From contig NW_025062479.1 of NCBI RefSeq assembly GCF_000002995.4, forward strand, positions 22,688,721-22,752,720: DNA of 64,000 nucleotides. The letters run 5' to 3'. This document shows, piece after piece, positions 27,761 through 43,700 of the stretch (positions are counted from its first letter, which is position 1; each line of letters starts with the position of its first letter). The notes below the pieces were generated by a model. That model ran no database searches and was not told the DNA's origin. It saw only the letters and a program-made list of their open reading frames with translations. The stretch comes from Brugia malayi. Lineage: Eukaryota > Nematoda > Chromadorea > Rhabditida > Onchocercidae. The position numbers were made by a program, and so were the translations under genes.

Positions 27761-30700
27761 TAAAATTTTGTCTCTTTGCGTTAGCCTTTTTTTTTTTTTT
27801 TGAAAAACTTTAAGCGCTTTTTTAGTTCATTAAAGCGATATGAAGTGTTTCCTTTTTTTTTTTTCCTTTTCCTTTCCTTTTTTTTTTTTTTTTTTTTGAC
27901 TTTTTCCGCCTTAGATATATTTATTTTCCGCCTTTCGTCCTTTTCTTGTACTTAACTGCTTCTGTTGCTGTAACATTTTGTCAACAATTAATGATTAATA
28001 TTCATGCATAGTTTGTTTACTTTTCTGAAAAAGTTAATCAATGTCCAACGATGACAAACATTTTATTATTTCACTAATTTTCATTCATAAATTTTTATGC
28101 TCTTCTCTTCTTTTTTTTTTTTTTTTTAAATTCTTGCATTATATAATTTCAAAAAAATTTTTGCCAAAAACCAGTTAAAATTATTTGGTCTTTTTTTTTC
28201 TTTTTTTTTCCTCGGTTTCTTTTTTCAAACTTTTAGCTATTTCTTTTCCACTTCATTATTTCCTTTGAGTATTTCTCCCAAAAGACAGTATGTATTTCTC
28301 ACTTAATATGGTTTATTTTAATCGTCAACAAAAAAGAGAAAAAAAAAACGAAAAAGAAATCAGTAAAATGTAGCAAGTAGTAGTAGTAGTAGTAATAGTA
28401 CTAGTAGCGTTTCATAAAAATATTCCTGAAAAAAAAAATAAGAAAAAAAACTTAATTCTAAAAAAAAAATTAAAAAAAAAAGCTAAATTCTAGCAAATTT
28501 GTATTAAAATTTAACATTACAACAAATATTTACATTTATCCGTCTTATCACAATGATTTCATCAAGTGATGAAATTAAATTTTAATTTATTTCAATGCAT
28601 TAATTTTATTCATTGTTATTATTTCAATCATAAATAACTCTTATTTAGGATAAATAAAAGCTAATAATTTCGTTTGTTGCATTGATGTCACAATTTTTAT
28701 GTGTGCTGAAAAAAGAAGAATAAAGACGAACTAAAATTTTAATTCAAATTCTTATCTTTGTCCTTTTTACTTTTTTATTTTTGTAACAATAGTTCAAATT
28801 ATCCATGGAAAAATTCAATTTTAAATTCTAATTTGATCATTTATTCACTTCAAATGTATGTCTATTTCAGAGTTTAAAAGGAAATATTGCAAAAAAAAAA
28901 AAAAATTTTTAAATTTATAATCTTTCAAATGCATAAATTTTATGATTATTTAGCATTCAAAAACTTCAATAATAGGCGAAAAAAAAAAAAAGTTTTTTTT
29001 TTTTTTTATAAATGCTAACAAATGGATAGAATAAGCTTTTCTCAAATTTCTGATTGCTTTGTAATTTAAATTCTCATAAGCAGTAAACATTCTAAATTAT
29101 TTACTTTAAGAGGATGCTAACCTATTAGAAAGACATATCAAATTTAGATAAATTAATGCAATCAAATATTTTTGTGCTATTTCATTTCTTGCACTGCAGT
29201 GAATTATATAAATAATTTAGTAGTATTAAAAAAAAAAAAAAAAGAATTCAAATATTTTTCAAAATTCAATATAGTATTAAGAAAAAAAAAGAAAATTTAT
29301 TGATTTATTTTATCGATAAAAAAATCAATATTTTATTTATCAGTTTATTTGATATGTTAATTTAATCCATCTATAGCTAGCTGTAAATAAAATTAATTAA
29401 TTAAATATTTGAATTGTTAAAAAAGAATTTAATTTAAAAAACATGCAAAAAAAAAAAATATCAAATTATTGAATGTATTATTTTTATTATCAAATAATCA
29501 CATTCATATACTGCTAATCATACCTAATTTTTCCCTAACAATCTCATTAATCATGCTATCATCAATATAATAAACACTTACTTTTTACTTTCTTACTAAC
29601 TTCAAAATTTCTCAAATGCACTTATTGTTATGCATTAATAAAACTTAAATTCTCACACTAAATTGAGTAAAAATAATCAATTTCAGAAAGCATTGAGAGG
29701 AAGATTAACGATAAGATTTGTTAGCAAAAAAAAAAAATTTTTCACATTGTTTAAAAAAAAAAAAAAAAAAAAAATGTAAAAATGGATGAAAGTGGAATCT
29801 GAGAGAAATGAAAACAAAGAAATCAATAAAAAAGAAAGAAAGGAAAAAAAAAAGAAAAGGATGGAACCAGGCAAGAAAGTATATTTGGCATAAAGCTATT
29901 TTGATGCAAAATGAAGTCGCCAAATAATCATTGAATTATTGGCTTTTGGTCAATAACACAAACTAATAGGATGGCATTTTGCTTGGTGAAATTGAAATTA
30001 CTTTTACTATGCTTAATCATTTCAAATATTTTACTACTAGTAAATTTAATTCATTTATTTCAAAAAAAAAAAAAAAAAAAAAGGAATGCCTTCAATCTTT
30101 TGTTTTTGTTTGTTTGTTTGTTTTGAAAAAGAAATAAATAAATTTATCATATAATTTAATTAATAATTCATCTTTTCTTTATTTTATAGAAATAAGATAG
30201 CGAATATTTGTCAGTTTAAGAAATATTTATGCATTTAATAATTCAACAATATTTACATTTCTGAATAAGCAAAAATTAAATAAAACTATTCATTATTATT
30301 ATCATTTATTGTTGTTTATTGTTATTATCACTATTGTTAAAAATTAATTTTATTATCATTGTTATTATCACTACTGCTATTATTATTAATTATTCCCAAT
30401 AGTGCTATAATTTGAAGTGTTATTTACATTTTTGAGTAATCATTTTTGAATAGGTAAAAACCATTCATTCATTATTATCAGTTATCACTGCTATTATCAC
30501 TACAGTGGTGATAACAATGACAGTTTAAAATAGAAATGTTTCGGAAAAACGGAAATTGTATAATCGGAAAAATGAATATAGTAAAGTATGATAATGAATA
30601 TTTTGATTGGTTATTCAATTAGAAAAGCACTGAAATGAATTTTAAATGGTGCGTTGAGTGTAATTAAATCAATTTGAAAGCGAATGAAATGTAAATGAAA

Positions 30701-31784
30701 TTATCACATTTATATAATTATTATACACTTCAAGTATTATTGCATTGCAATCATCACAGCATTAATTCATAAATATTTGAAGGCAATAAAATAATAAATT
30801 AATTTTTAGAAAGTAAAAATACATTGAGAATAATTGAAAATTTATTATTGTTTATGTGTTTATGAATTTTGTTTAATACAATTAAAATTAAAATTAAGAA
30901 TATAAGATTTGAAATGAAAAAAATTTGAAAAAAAATCAAATGATCAAATTTTTATTTTACAAATTAATTTTCAAGGTTAAAAAAAAAAAATTCAAATTAT
31001 TTAAAATCTTTTCATTTAAATTTTCATTTCTCATATATATTAAAATATGAGAAACATAAGTTAAAATATTCTAACTTAATATTTCTGCAACTATCGTTGA
31101 GTGCATCAATAAATTTAATCAATAAAATTTATAAAATGTATTAAATAATTCGATCAATTTTAATTTAAATCATTTTTCAAGTAAAAATATTTCACTGTAC
31201 CGAATGATTACTTTACTTTTTCAAAAAGTATTATTATCAAATACAAATTGTATCAGTGCTAAAAATTTGAATTTCAAATTTTTCAGAGAAATGAGAAGGA
31301 AAAAAAATAATGAAAAATGTCAATCATATAGTAATCAGTGATATTGCAATAGCATTCATCAACAAACATCATTTTGACATTAGAATTCAGTGGGGAGAAT
31401 GAAATAATAATCACAAACGACTACTATTTATATTACCTCTAAATTTTGGATAAGTTATTTTAGTACAAATTTTTCTATGATAAAGTATTTCTCATACAGT
31501 TATCAGTTGTTATCATTTAATCCTTTTTTTGGAAAAAAAAGAGGATAATATTAAGTATTTCTTAAATATTAATAGTGTTAATTTTTGTAATTTTAATTAT
31601 GTCTAATTTTTTTTTTAATTTAAATAATAATTAAAATTTTTTTAAACTTTTTACAAACTAAAATTGTTTGTTTTCTCAAGTTAGGAAATTCATTAATTTT
31701 TTTTTTTTTTTTTTGTAATTAAAATTTGCTAAAGTTAATTTTTCATTTTTTATGTGTGGTAAAATTTAGATGAAAAAAACTTAC
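27761..31784. other. AT-rich stretch without supported exons
   Basis: Contains homopolymer runs, a (GTA)n-like microsatellite at 28377-28420 and ATT/ATC microsatellite-like sequence at about 30290-30520. A good minus-strand acceptor at about 28424 (poly-T then CAG) leads into the reverse of the GTA run, but in the phase needed by the upstream donor it hits a stop at once. I therefore do not call an exon here. Confidence 0.5.
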
Positions 31785-34700
31785 TCGGTAATAATTCATA
31801 TCGACGATACCAACGTTCAAATACTCCAGCTGACAAATGCGCAAAAACCATATTACCTTAAGCTTTCATATCGAAAAATGCACAAAAAAAAAAAAAAAAA
31901 AAATAACTAATTGCTTTTTAGTCAATTTAATATTTCCTATTATTATTTCAGTTTTTTCAGTTTTCAGTTTTTTTTTTTTTTTAAAAAAAATTGTTTACTA
32001 ATAAATTTTGATTTATACTTAAGAATGATTACTATCTTTTTTATGAATATATTGTTTTTTTTTTTATGATTTACTTTTACCCATGTTAATTTTTTCCTAA
32101 AATTACAAATTTCCATTCATTATAATATAATATTGGAAATGAATTAATGAGTAAAAGTTTAATCGATAATCGGAAATATCAATCATTCATTCATTCATTC
32201 ATTGATTCATTTTTTTTTTTTTTTTTGGATATTTCAATTAAAATTTCATTAATTTATCCTTCCGATTAACTTACTTTTTTGATTTTTTGGTGTTGGAAAA
32301 AATCGAAATGGTTCAATGTGTATTTCAGGACTATTAACAACCATAATAATGATAATATTTGTGAAAATAGTATACGAACGAACAATTGTGATCCAAAAAG
32401 CTCCATCACATGTTGAAACTACAAGTTATAAATTTCAAAAAAAAAAAAAAAAAAGTTGAAAAATTAAAAAAAAAATAGAATGAAAATTTTGCTGCTAAAT
32501 AACTTTGTAAAAATAATTTTTCACTTTTTTTTTCCCTTTCTTCCTACTTTATTCATCATCGATTCATATTAATTAGTAGTGTAAACAACAATAATTTTAT
32601 GATATTTGATGTTAATTATCTATCATTTATATATTTTAGAAAAAAAAAAAAAAAAACGAAATTTAATCTTAAAAAAGTTGTGAACTAAATTTTTTGCTAA
32701 CTTTTTTTTTTATGCTAATTATATAAATTCAAAAACAAAAAAAATAAGTGAAATGAATTTACTATAAAAAAAATTGATATAATTCATAAATCTAATTTCA
32801 ATTTTAATTTTACAAACAAATTTCTAAATGTGACTGAATGATTTGGAATGAAATTTACTATGTTTAATTGAAAGGTAAATAAATTTATAGCTTTGATTTT
32901 GGAATAGTAAAATTTTTTTTTTCTTTTTTTTTTTTGAAATAAAAAGGGATAATTGCTAGATAAACAGAATATATTCCAAAATTTATGGAAAATTTATTAA
33001 AATCATAATGAAATTTAATAAAATATTCAATTCAAAAATCAGATCTCTTCAATGACTAAGCAAATTATTTATGCAAATAAAATTAAATCAAATTAACTTT
33101 TTCAAAAATCCGTCAAAAAAAATTAATTTGTTTCTAATTAGTGCAATTAATTATTTCTAAGCATAAATTTTTACGGATTATTTCACAAGGAATAAAAATG
33201 AAGCTAAAGAAGAATTGTTTCATTGGATAAAACAAATTTTAATTTTTATAGCTAAAATATTTCATTAAGAAAAAGAAAAAAAAATTTGAATTTTAAAAAA
33301 TTCTCATTAACCAAAAAAAAAAAAAAAGTAATGTAATGAAAGAGTTTGATTTAATGAGGAAAAAAATTTTTTTAAAAATAATTTGGCAAAATATTCTTTA
33401 AGACAAAAGTTGTTATAAGCATCGTTAATTTTACTTTTCGAAGAAAAAAAAAAAAAACAACGAAAGAAAAGAAAAAATATGGCGGAAAAATAAATATTCA
33501 AAAGAGTATTTGAACTGTGATATATGAACGAAATATAATGTTGAAAAATATTATTTTAGCATTTCTATCTTTTTTTTTTTTGATTAAAGTTTGAAATTTT
33601 AATACAAAAATTTGAAAATTTTTGCTTTATACTAAAATTGAAAGCTTTATTATCATTGAAATGTGATAATTTTGATATGCAAAAATTGAAAAATTATTAT
33701 AATATTGCTAAATTTATTAATTTATTTAAATTGTTTACAGTTTAATTGTTGTTTGTGAAATAGAGTAAAAAGTAATGAGCAAAAAGGTATATCTCTTCTG
33801 ACAATAACAATAAATATTAATTTTTATGGACTAATTAATAGCAAATGTCGATCACTTTTACTAGTAAACTAATTCTCATTTAAGCTAACTTAAAATAAGT
33901 TAAAGTTAAAAACATTCATGAATAGAAGTTATCAAAATATAGTATTATTTTTTTTAAGGTAATTATCATTTAAGCTAACTTAAAATAAGTTAAAGTTAAA
34001 AAGATTCATGAATAGAAATTGTCAAAATATAGTTTATTTTTTAAAATTGTTTATCATTTCATAGATTAATAAGACCATAAAAAAGAATTTTATCAGTAAA
34101 AGTAATCAAAATATCATGCCATTATCAGTTTTCGTATTTTTTTTTTTCAAATTTTGCTTGGAATTATTTAAATAATTATACTAATAAAATAATAAATAAT
34201 AAACAAATAATCCATTTTGCTTTTTTTTTTTCTTTTTCCAAACTTTAACAACGAATTTAAACGAAACTATAAGTGCTTTCAAAAAAGAAAAAGAAAAAAA
34301 AAGTGAAAATGGTTTAACACATAAAACAAATCATTGATAATCATCAAATGAATTCGATCATTTGTTTAAGTTAGCAAAAAAAAAAAAAAAAATTCATCCA
34401 AAACTTTCATCCAATATTTCAAGAATTAATTGATTATTTAGTTTGTGTAATTTTTGTGAACATTTTTTTGTGGAAATTTTATCAATAATAATAAATGAAT
34501 TAAAATAAAATATCTAAATTTGAAATTTGAAAAAAAAAATAAAAAATATTTTTTTTTTTTCAAATCTAACAGTTGAGTAGTTAAAAGGGAAAAGAGAGGG
34601 GAAAAGAAAAAAAAAACTTTTAGGGATAGTTGTCATCGTAACATTGGCTTGAAGCACATTTAAATATGACAATACCAAAGGGATTTAAAAAAAAAAAAAA

Positions 34701-37700
34701 ATGAAAAAATGAAAAAAAAAAAATTTTTTTTTTTTTGAAAATGATAGGAATAGTTAGATGAATAAGCTAAGATAACAATAACAATAATAAAATACAAAGT
34801 AAATTGTTGAAATTTTAGCAAATCTATGAGAATTGAAGGTGTACAGGCGCTGTTGGTAAAGTGTAAGAAGAAAAAAGTGAAAAGAAAAGTATTCAGCACT
34901 TTTCCGCCCAATTCACATTTGAAATAATGAGATAAGAAAATTTAACGGGCAATTTACATACGTATGTATTATATATGGTTAGTTCCTAAAAAAGAATGAA
35001 GAAAAAAAAGTTTTATTTATAAATTTTTTTTTTAAAAAAAGATGATGCAATTAATTAAACCTAAATATAATTAATTAAATTTGAGTTTAAATTTTAACAA
35101 AACGATAATCAATCGATTATTTATAAAATTTCATAAAAAGAATTAAAAAAAAAAGTTTTATTTATAAATTATTTTTTAAAAAAAGATGATGCAATTAATT
35201 AAAGTTAAATATAATTAATTAAATTTGAGTTTAAATTTTAACAAAACGATAATCAATCGATCATTTATAAAATTTCATAAAAAGAATGAAAAAAAAAAGA
35301 AATAAAAAGAAATATTCACTGATACATAAATCCATTTTATAATTTCCATATTTTCATAAACATTCTAACAGCTTTTCTATCTTTTTCATTTCTCCACCTC
35401 TTTCTCACTTTCATCATATTTTAATCTTATGGAAAAGAAGTGGTTTTTAAATTCTTTTATGATGAATTAATTAAAAATTTATTTCGTAAATAAAAAAGAA
35501 AAAACTTTGGTTAAATTTGAAAATTATCAAAAATTTTTAATTCAAAAAAAAAAAAATAAATTTTATTTACATTTATAAAAAATTTTATTTACAAAAAAAA
35601 CAAAGAGCAAAAATCACAAAATTTTCATTTAAATTAATTTTATTTTGACACTTTCCTTTTTTGAAGTTATTGTGAAAAGATAAATTATAATCAAAAATGA
35701 TTGATAAATATTTTGAAAAGAAAAGAAAAGTGAATGGCCCTAAAGTGGAAGCATATGAAATTGTAATTTATGTTTTTTCTCATTTTTTTTTTCATTTTAT
35801 TTTCACTAAAATATTGGAAAAACATTTATTAGTCAAAGTATAAATTAGTTTTTTCTTTTTACTCTTTAATTTTTATTAATTTAAAATATTTATTTTTACT
35901 TTTTTAAAAATCAAAAATTATTTCATATATTGGAAAAGAAGAATTGAGGATTTAAGATGACATCAAAATTGTCACCCGGCATATATCACCGATATTTTAG
36001 GCTTTACTTTTTTCTATTACTCACACTTTTCATTTAATGCATTTTTCACACAAAAAATTTTCAGGTAAAATTTTAATTTACTTCTGGGTAAAATTTACCT
36101 ATTACTGATAGAATAAGTAAGAACAATAATAATTTGTAAATTTAAGATATAACAAATTTATGTGTAAAGAAAAATAAGTAAAAGCATTTTTCTACTAAAT
36201 TAAAAAAATTTAAAACTGATGCTGAAATTTTTTTTTGCGATGTAAATAAAATTTAAAAATGTTTATTAGCTGAGCAATTGAAATAATTGAACAGAAATTT
36301 ATTTATTAAATTTGTAATATGAAATATTATATATTGCATAGTGCTATTCATTGATTTAATTACTTTAAAATCGACGAAGAAAATGTAAACTAAATTTGAA
36401 TGTTTTATAAAAAAAAAAAAAAAAGAAAATTGAGAATAAATTAGAAATATATTTCGTTCCTTTTTTTTTTTTAAATAAAATTTCTATTTATTTTTATTAT
36501 TATTATTTTTCTATTTCTATATATATTTAAAATATTCTATCAAAATTTCATGTAAAATATGAAATTTCAAAAAAAAAATTTGATTTAGTAAAAATTAATT
36601 TTTCTTCAGTAAATAATTACATATTTGTTTTACTAATATTGCATGAATTATTAATATATTCAAATTTGTTTTTTTTAAATTAATTTCAATTTTGATTAAT
36701 TAATGATATAAAATTTGAATATTTTAAAATTTTTTTGTTTTCTTTTCTACCTCAAATAATAGTCGTATAGCAATGTGAATTATTAGAGAATTTCGTATTA
36801 AAAAATATTAGCAAAAATTGTTTGATTATCAATTTTAAAGTAGTAAACACGAAGTAATTTGATAATCAATGATAAAACCAATAAAATATCAATTAACAAA
36901 CATACTTAGGTGACAATAACTCTTAAAGTCTCTTTGATAAATGTCTCATTTTAAGGACCAATGAGTGTGACAATTAAAAAATTCATTTGAATTGTTTTTC
37001 TATTTTTTTCATTTTCTGTTTACTTTCATTTATACTTAAATATTTGAATTCTTTTATATGCAAAAATAAAATGTTACTAAAAATTAATATTATATATATT
37101 TTTTAAAATTGCCATATGATATAATAAATAATGTTTATAAATTAACGAGAGGAAAAAAAAATTGTTTAAAATAGGAAAAAAAGTATTTGTATAAAATTTC
37201 CAAAAGGCTTATTGAAAAAAAAAAAAAAAAAGGCAAAGGAAGTTTTTAAGCTGTGACATTAAAATTTCCATTTAAATAAATGCCTCAAAAGTAAAAAGCA
37301 AGAAGTTAACAAAATTATTATTATTATTTTTTTTTTTTTTCCTACACTTTCTAATCTTTTCTTTATTTTTTTTTTTTTTTTTAACAGTTGCAAAATTTTT
37401 TTTGATACTTTTTTTTCTTCTTTTTGAAATAATGCAAAAATGATTTAAGAAAACATTTAATTATCTAAAAAAGATAGCAAAAATTTTTAATTATAACAAA
37501 ATTATTTAAAAGTAAGCAAAGAAAGAAATTAATAAAATCAATTTAAAAAATGATAAAATTATATTTTTCAAAATATTACAAATATTACATTTCGAAATGT
37601 GAAAAAATTAAAATTTTTATTGCGTTCATTTTTTTTTTCTTTTTTTTGAATAAACTTAACCTTAAACTTAAGTTACGTCATAATTTAAAATTTAAAAATA

Positions 37701-40700
37701 CATTTAATAATCTAAAAGATAGCAAAACTTTTTAATTATAACAAAATTATTTAAAAAATAACAAATAAAAAAAAAGCAATAAAATCAATTAAAAAATATA
37801 AAATTGTATTTTAAAAAAAAATTTTTTTTTAAAAAATGAAAAAAAAAATTTCAAAATGTCATAAATATTACATTTCGAAATGTGAAAAAACTAAAATTCT
37901 TATTGCGCTCATTTTTTTTCAGAATAAATTTAAGCTTAAACTTAAGCTTACGTCATAATTAAAAATTTTTGTTATCTTTTGCAAATTTTTCATACTTACT
38001 TTTGAAAAAAAAAAAAAAAAATGCGAATTATTTTTAATAAAATTAATTAAAAATGATAGATGAAATTATATTTTTCAAAATATTACATTTTTTTTTTCAT
38101 TGCACTGATCGTTTTGGAATGAATTTTCAGTAAATGAATTTCAAAAAAAAAAAAAAAAAAAAACTTCCGAGAAATCAAAACCATAAAAATATTTTACTTA
38201 CTTTAAAATGTTACTTAATAAGTATGATAAAAAGGTTTTGCAAGTTTTTTTTTTTTTTTTTTTTTATTGATGAAACAGTGCCTTAGGCATTAATGCATAT
38301 CAATTTGTTAAAGCTTTTTAATACTTAAAACTACCGTATTGACTCCTTTTTCTACTTTTTTTCTTTTTTTTTTTTTTGATATGTTCAAATTATTTTGATT
38401 TACATTTTAAAACTTTTCGTTTCATCGCTTTTTAAAAGAAAAAAAAAAAAAAAACGAAAAAAAATTAATTTAAATATTTCTGTTAATTTAAATATTTCTA
38501 CTGAGATTCTAAAAAAAAAATAAAAAGTTTTAAATTTTAAATTAAAAAAATATTATGTTTATTTTTCCATTTTTGCAACAATATATTAGCATTTATTTTT
38601 TATAAATATATAAATATTTTATTTTAAAGAAGGAAAAATTAAGAAATACAAAAACTTTCCATCGAAATATTTATTTACTTTTTAATAGCTAATAATAAAA
38701 GTCCAATTCAATTTTAAAATGATATCAATGATAAATGATAATATTAATTCATCTTAACAAAATATTAATAATAATAATAATGTATTATCATTTAATTTTT
38801 CAATTTGTGTTTTTAAATTAAAAATTGAAAGATGCAAAAAAAAATTATTGCTAAAATATTTATCAATTCTGATATGCTATAATCGAAGTGAAATTTACTT
38901 ATTATAATCAATGATTCATATCTTAAAATTACTTAAATTGTTGCAATTATGAAAAAAGAAAAAAAATCTCAAATTCAATTTAACGATGCAAAAGAAAAAT
39001 GAGTTCGTTTCAAGTTGAAAGAGAGAAAGAAACTTAAATAATGAATGATTTAAATTGATTATGCATAATAAGTAAGTGTAATTTGTCTCAATTACTTACT
39101 TAAAAGTAATCCAAAAATTTGCAATTGAGAAAAGGAAAAATGAGAGATAATTTCAATTCCTGAATTATTTTCCGGATAATTCAGCATTTGCATAAGGAAA
39201 TAATCAAAATGAATGAGAAGAAAGAAGGAAAAATAAAACGGAAACTTACCTGGTACCAAATTAAATGGTTTTTTATAATTTCGATTACTACGGATCATTT
39301 GATCAATATGATGACGTTGATATGGACGATGATGCCAGTTGTTATCAGGCATTGTATGAATTTGTTCTGAATGTAATAACCGGAAAGTATCAACCATTCA
39401 GGATTTCTGATCCTTCAGGTACATACAGAAATGTTTTATAAATCAGTTCAAGTAAATTATTGCAATAATTTAGTCGCGTAACGATTTAAAATTATTTCAA
39501 CAAATTGTAAACAAACAAACAAACAAACAAACAAAAATGCATTTGTAAAATTATTTTCAAATTATTAAAATACTTATTTTACAAATCAAACAAATAAAGT
39601 AAAAATTGAAAGCAATGAAATGTGAAATTTTTAAATCTTTTATATGTAAGCAAAAATAACCAAAAAAAGATTATTTACTGAGTTAGAGATCGAATCAAAA
39701 TTAGAGAGAAAAAAAAAACAAACAAAAATGAAAAAAAGAAAAGAAAGAACGAAAAAAAAAAAAATTGACGAAAATGTCAAAAAAATATAAAGTTTAAAAG
39801 ACAGAGAGAGAATGGAAAAAAAAAAAAAAACAAAAAATAAAATATTTGAAATATTTTAATTTCGTATTTAATTTAAACTTATCTAACACAACTCAAAATT
39901 TATCAAATATTTTAATTTTTTACTTTTTTTGACTATAATTCAAATAAAAAAAGTAATAATCAATTAAGATTTTAATTGTAAAAGATACTATTTTCCTTTT
40001 CTTTTTTTTGTAAATACAATTAGAAAAATCTAAATGAATTAAATGAATTATGCAAATATTTCATAGATTTTATTAAATATTTGAAATTAATCGTTGCCAT
40101 TTTCAATTTTCAGATAAACATTTCTTTCAAATTTAATTGTCTTTTTTTTTTTAAAAAATTTATTTTGACAAATTCTGTCATTAATAATTATTTATAGAAT
40201 ATAAAAATTTTTTTCTTATCAACGCTGAAAATGTAATTTTAAAAAAAAAGAACAAAAAGTTTTTGAATTAGAATATGAAAAAAATTAGCACAAAAAGTTT
40301 TCAAATTTAATATGCGCAATAATAATTTTTCAGAATGAAATAAATTAAAAAAAAAAAAAAAAAAACAGTTGAAACTTATATAAATACTAAAATACATAAA
40401 TTATACAGAAATCGAATTAATTAAATTGAAATATGAAATTGAAATACATTGAAGTATGCTAATTGATTTGAATTTCAAAAAGAAATAACAAATCTTTTAA
40501 TCTACTAATATAAGCATTGATATAAGAAGAAACTGAAAGATTTAAATTCCTAAATTATAATTTTAATTTTTATTTTAATTATTTCATTTATTAATTTCAA
40601 ATTAAAAGAGAGAAAAAAGAAACGATAGTGTTTGAAATAAATTTTTGAGCATGAAAAGAGGAAAATTATATTTGAGTTTTGCTTGACTAGTTCAATTCAA

Positions 40701-43700
40701 TGAATTCATCACATTGACATTTTTAAAATTTGGTGTGAAAATGAGCCATGGCCTAGTATTTCTTTGGCATTGAATAAAGCAAATCATTTTAACATAGGCT
40801 GCTACTTGATAGCATTGGCCATAACTTGATAGTCTTGGCCATATTACTTGATAGCATTGGCCATAACTTGATAGTCTTGGCCATATTACTTGATAGCATT
40901 GGCCATAACTTGATAGTCTTGGCCATATTACTTGATAGCGTTGGCCATAACTTGATAGTCTTGGCCATATTACTTGATAGCGTTGGCCATAACTTGATAG
41001 TCTTGGCCATATTACTTGATAGCATTGACCATTACTTATATGTTGCAAAATGCAATTCAGCAATCATACGATTATATTTTATCACAATAAACTTTAATTA
41101 TTACTGCTCACAATATTTGATTACAAAAATAAATTTTATTTCTTTAAAAAATTTTTCATTTTCTAAAATTTTTTTTTTTTTTAAAAAAATAAGTTACAAA
41201 GACAAAAAGAATGATAAAAAAGAGAGAGAGAGAGAGAGAAGAGAGAGGAGGAAAAGGTGAAAGAAAAAAAAATGCCAAATTTACAAAAAAAAAAAGAAAG
41301 TATTGAAGAAGTAATTTTGTTTTAAAGTTTTTTCTTTTCTTTTCGTTCCTTTTCGTTTCTTTTCTTTTTGAAATGACAAATTGGTGCTATTGGCAAAGTA
41401 AAATAAAAATGAAAAAATCATAAAAATACGAAATAAAATTAACCAAACAAAATGTCTTTTAGTACTTTAAACTTTATTTGATGCAAAAAAAAAAAAAAAA
41501 AGAAAAAAGATAAAAATAAAAAATTTAAAGTTAAATTATCTTTTTTCTTTTTTAGTAATGATAAGAAATAAAACAGTAAAAAAGAGGAATGAAAATAAAA
41601 GTAAATGATAAAATTAAGTATATTGATAAAATGGTAATTGTATAGTTAAAAAAAAAAAAAAAAACAAGGAATGTCGATGGTTTAAATCAAAACTTGTATA
41701 AAAAAGGATAAAATTGAAAATTAAATTAAAATTAAAAATTAAATTAAAAATATAATACTCTGATTTCATTAATAAAATAATTTCATGCAAATTTCTTATA
41801 TAATATAACAAAATTGTTATCATATTTTAAATTCTCACTAAATTCCATTTCATGCATAATTCTAAATTCTTTTTGATTTAAATTTTTAAAAAATTTAATT
41901 TCCATCCTATTTCTTTCCTTTTATAAAAATTAATATTTAAATCATACAAGAAAAAATAAAATTCGATTTCAATTTCTTATAAATTTATAAAAAAATTTTT
42001 TCAGTAAAATTTTTTGTTTTTTCTTTCTTTACGAATGCTAATTGTTACAGTAAGCAAAAAGTTATAATTTTGAAATTATTTAATAAATTTTTTAATAATT
42101 AATAAAATATTTCCTTTAAAAAAAAAAAGAAAGAAGCATTTATGTTTCTTTTATAAATTGCATTAAGTTTTAGAAGAAAAAAAAATAAAATATTTTTCAT
42201 TTTTGCTAATTTTATCAAAATGTGAGCATTAAATAAGCTAATTTTTCATATTTTAATTTTTATATTTTAAGTTTCATATTTCTATTTTTTTTTTCTTCAT
42301 CTAATCTTCTTCATATTAATCCTACAATTTTTCAGTTATTTGAATGTAAAAAAAAAAAAAAAAAAAAAATTGCTATGCAATTAACAAAATTATCCGAAAT
42401 TTTTGATCAAAAAATCAAGAAATGAAAAAAAAAAGTAATCAAAAAATTTCATTTATTAATAATACTTTGAAAATATTTTTTTTTTGATGTTATTTGTTTG
42501 ATTTCAAAAAGTTGGAATATTCCATAATATTTTTGAAGTTCCATTAATAATTTTCATTTTTAACAGAATTAATTTAAAATTAGCTATTTGATAGAATAAA
42601 AATTAAAATTAATTTTTATTACAACTATTGCATTCTCTTAAATATCTCACTGAATTTGTAGTTTTTAATAATCCTATTTAATATTCTTAATTTATTTATT
42701 AAAATTTTGCATTACATTCCTTTTAACACCTTAAAATGGATAGCTAATTAAGTGAGAGATTAAAAATTTTAATTAAAAAGGAACAAAATTACATTTTAAT
42801 TAAATTTCAAAATCCTTTTGCGACATAAACATAATAATATATTACAGCAATAAATCATATATCAGTGTTCTAAATAAGTTATAAAAAATCATTTTAAATA
42901 TTTATATTGCAAAAAATTTTGAAATTTTATTAAAATAAACATAGTATGCTTTAAATTAAAAATTTTAATAAAGTATTAAACTGAAAAATTTAAAAATAAA
43001 AATATCAAAAGATTAAAAATAATAAATTTTAGTTTAATTATTAACAGAAAAATAATAAATTGCAGCAATAAATCATATCACATACACATATAAATTATCA
43101 TTGTTTATTCTTTTTATCATTTTTTCCCTTTTTTTGTCTAAATAATATTTTCATTTTTATTTTTTAATATTATCTAAGCATTAAAGAAGTAATTTTAAAA
43201 AGTTATACATAAAAAAAAACTTAAAAATTAAAAATTAATTTACATTAAACAATCAATAAAAATTAAATTAAATTGATCAAAAATTGAGTGAGTGAAAAAA
43301 GTTAGAAATAAAAAAATTATTTTTCTAGCAATTTTCATTGTTTTTTCTTTTCTTAATTAAAACTAAGAAAAAATTTTCAGGCAATGAATTATAACTGAAA
43401 TAATTTTCAAATTTTAAACAAAAAAGCAAATCTTAAAAAAACATTGAAAAAAAATTTTTTTCATTAAAATTTTGGCCTATAATTTTCAATAAGCTATGTG
43501 TAAAATAACAGTAAAATAAATTATTTTCTTTATTTAATTCCATTTTTCGTTTGGAAAAAAAAAATTTAACAATTGCATAGTTTAAATTAAAATTTAAAAC
43601 ATTGAAATCATTTCATTATTTATGAAAAAATGCTAATTAAATAAACTTAAAATAATTAACTGTAATGTAAAGCATTACAAAAAAGTTAGAAATATATAAG

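Noticed and set aside
28360..28426. Possible minus-strand exon after a strong poly-T CAG acceptor
   Set aside because: In the phase required by the upstream donor it meets a stop after three codons. The only open phase reads a Leu run from a microsatellite.
34629..34642. X-box-like GTTGTCATCGTAAC
   Set aside because: It breaks the consensus at one central position. It lies in an intron more than 2 kb from any plausible start, unlike the perfect site at 50531.
40692..41260. Overlapping open frames on both strands encoding 14-residue repeats
   Set aside because: They come from a 42 bp minisatellite whose period is a multiple of three. Frames are open on both strands and no splice or start context supports a gene.
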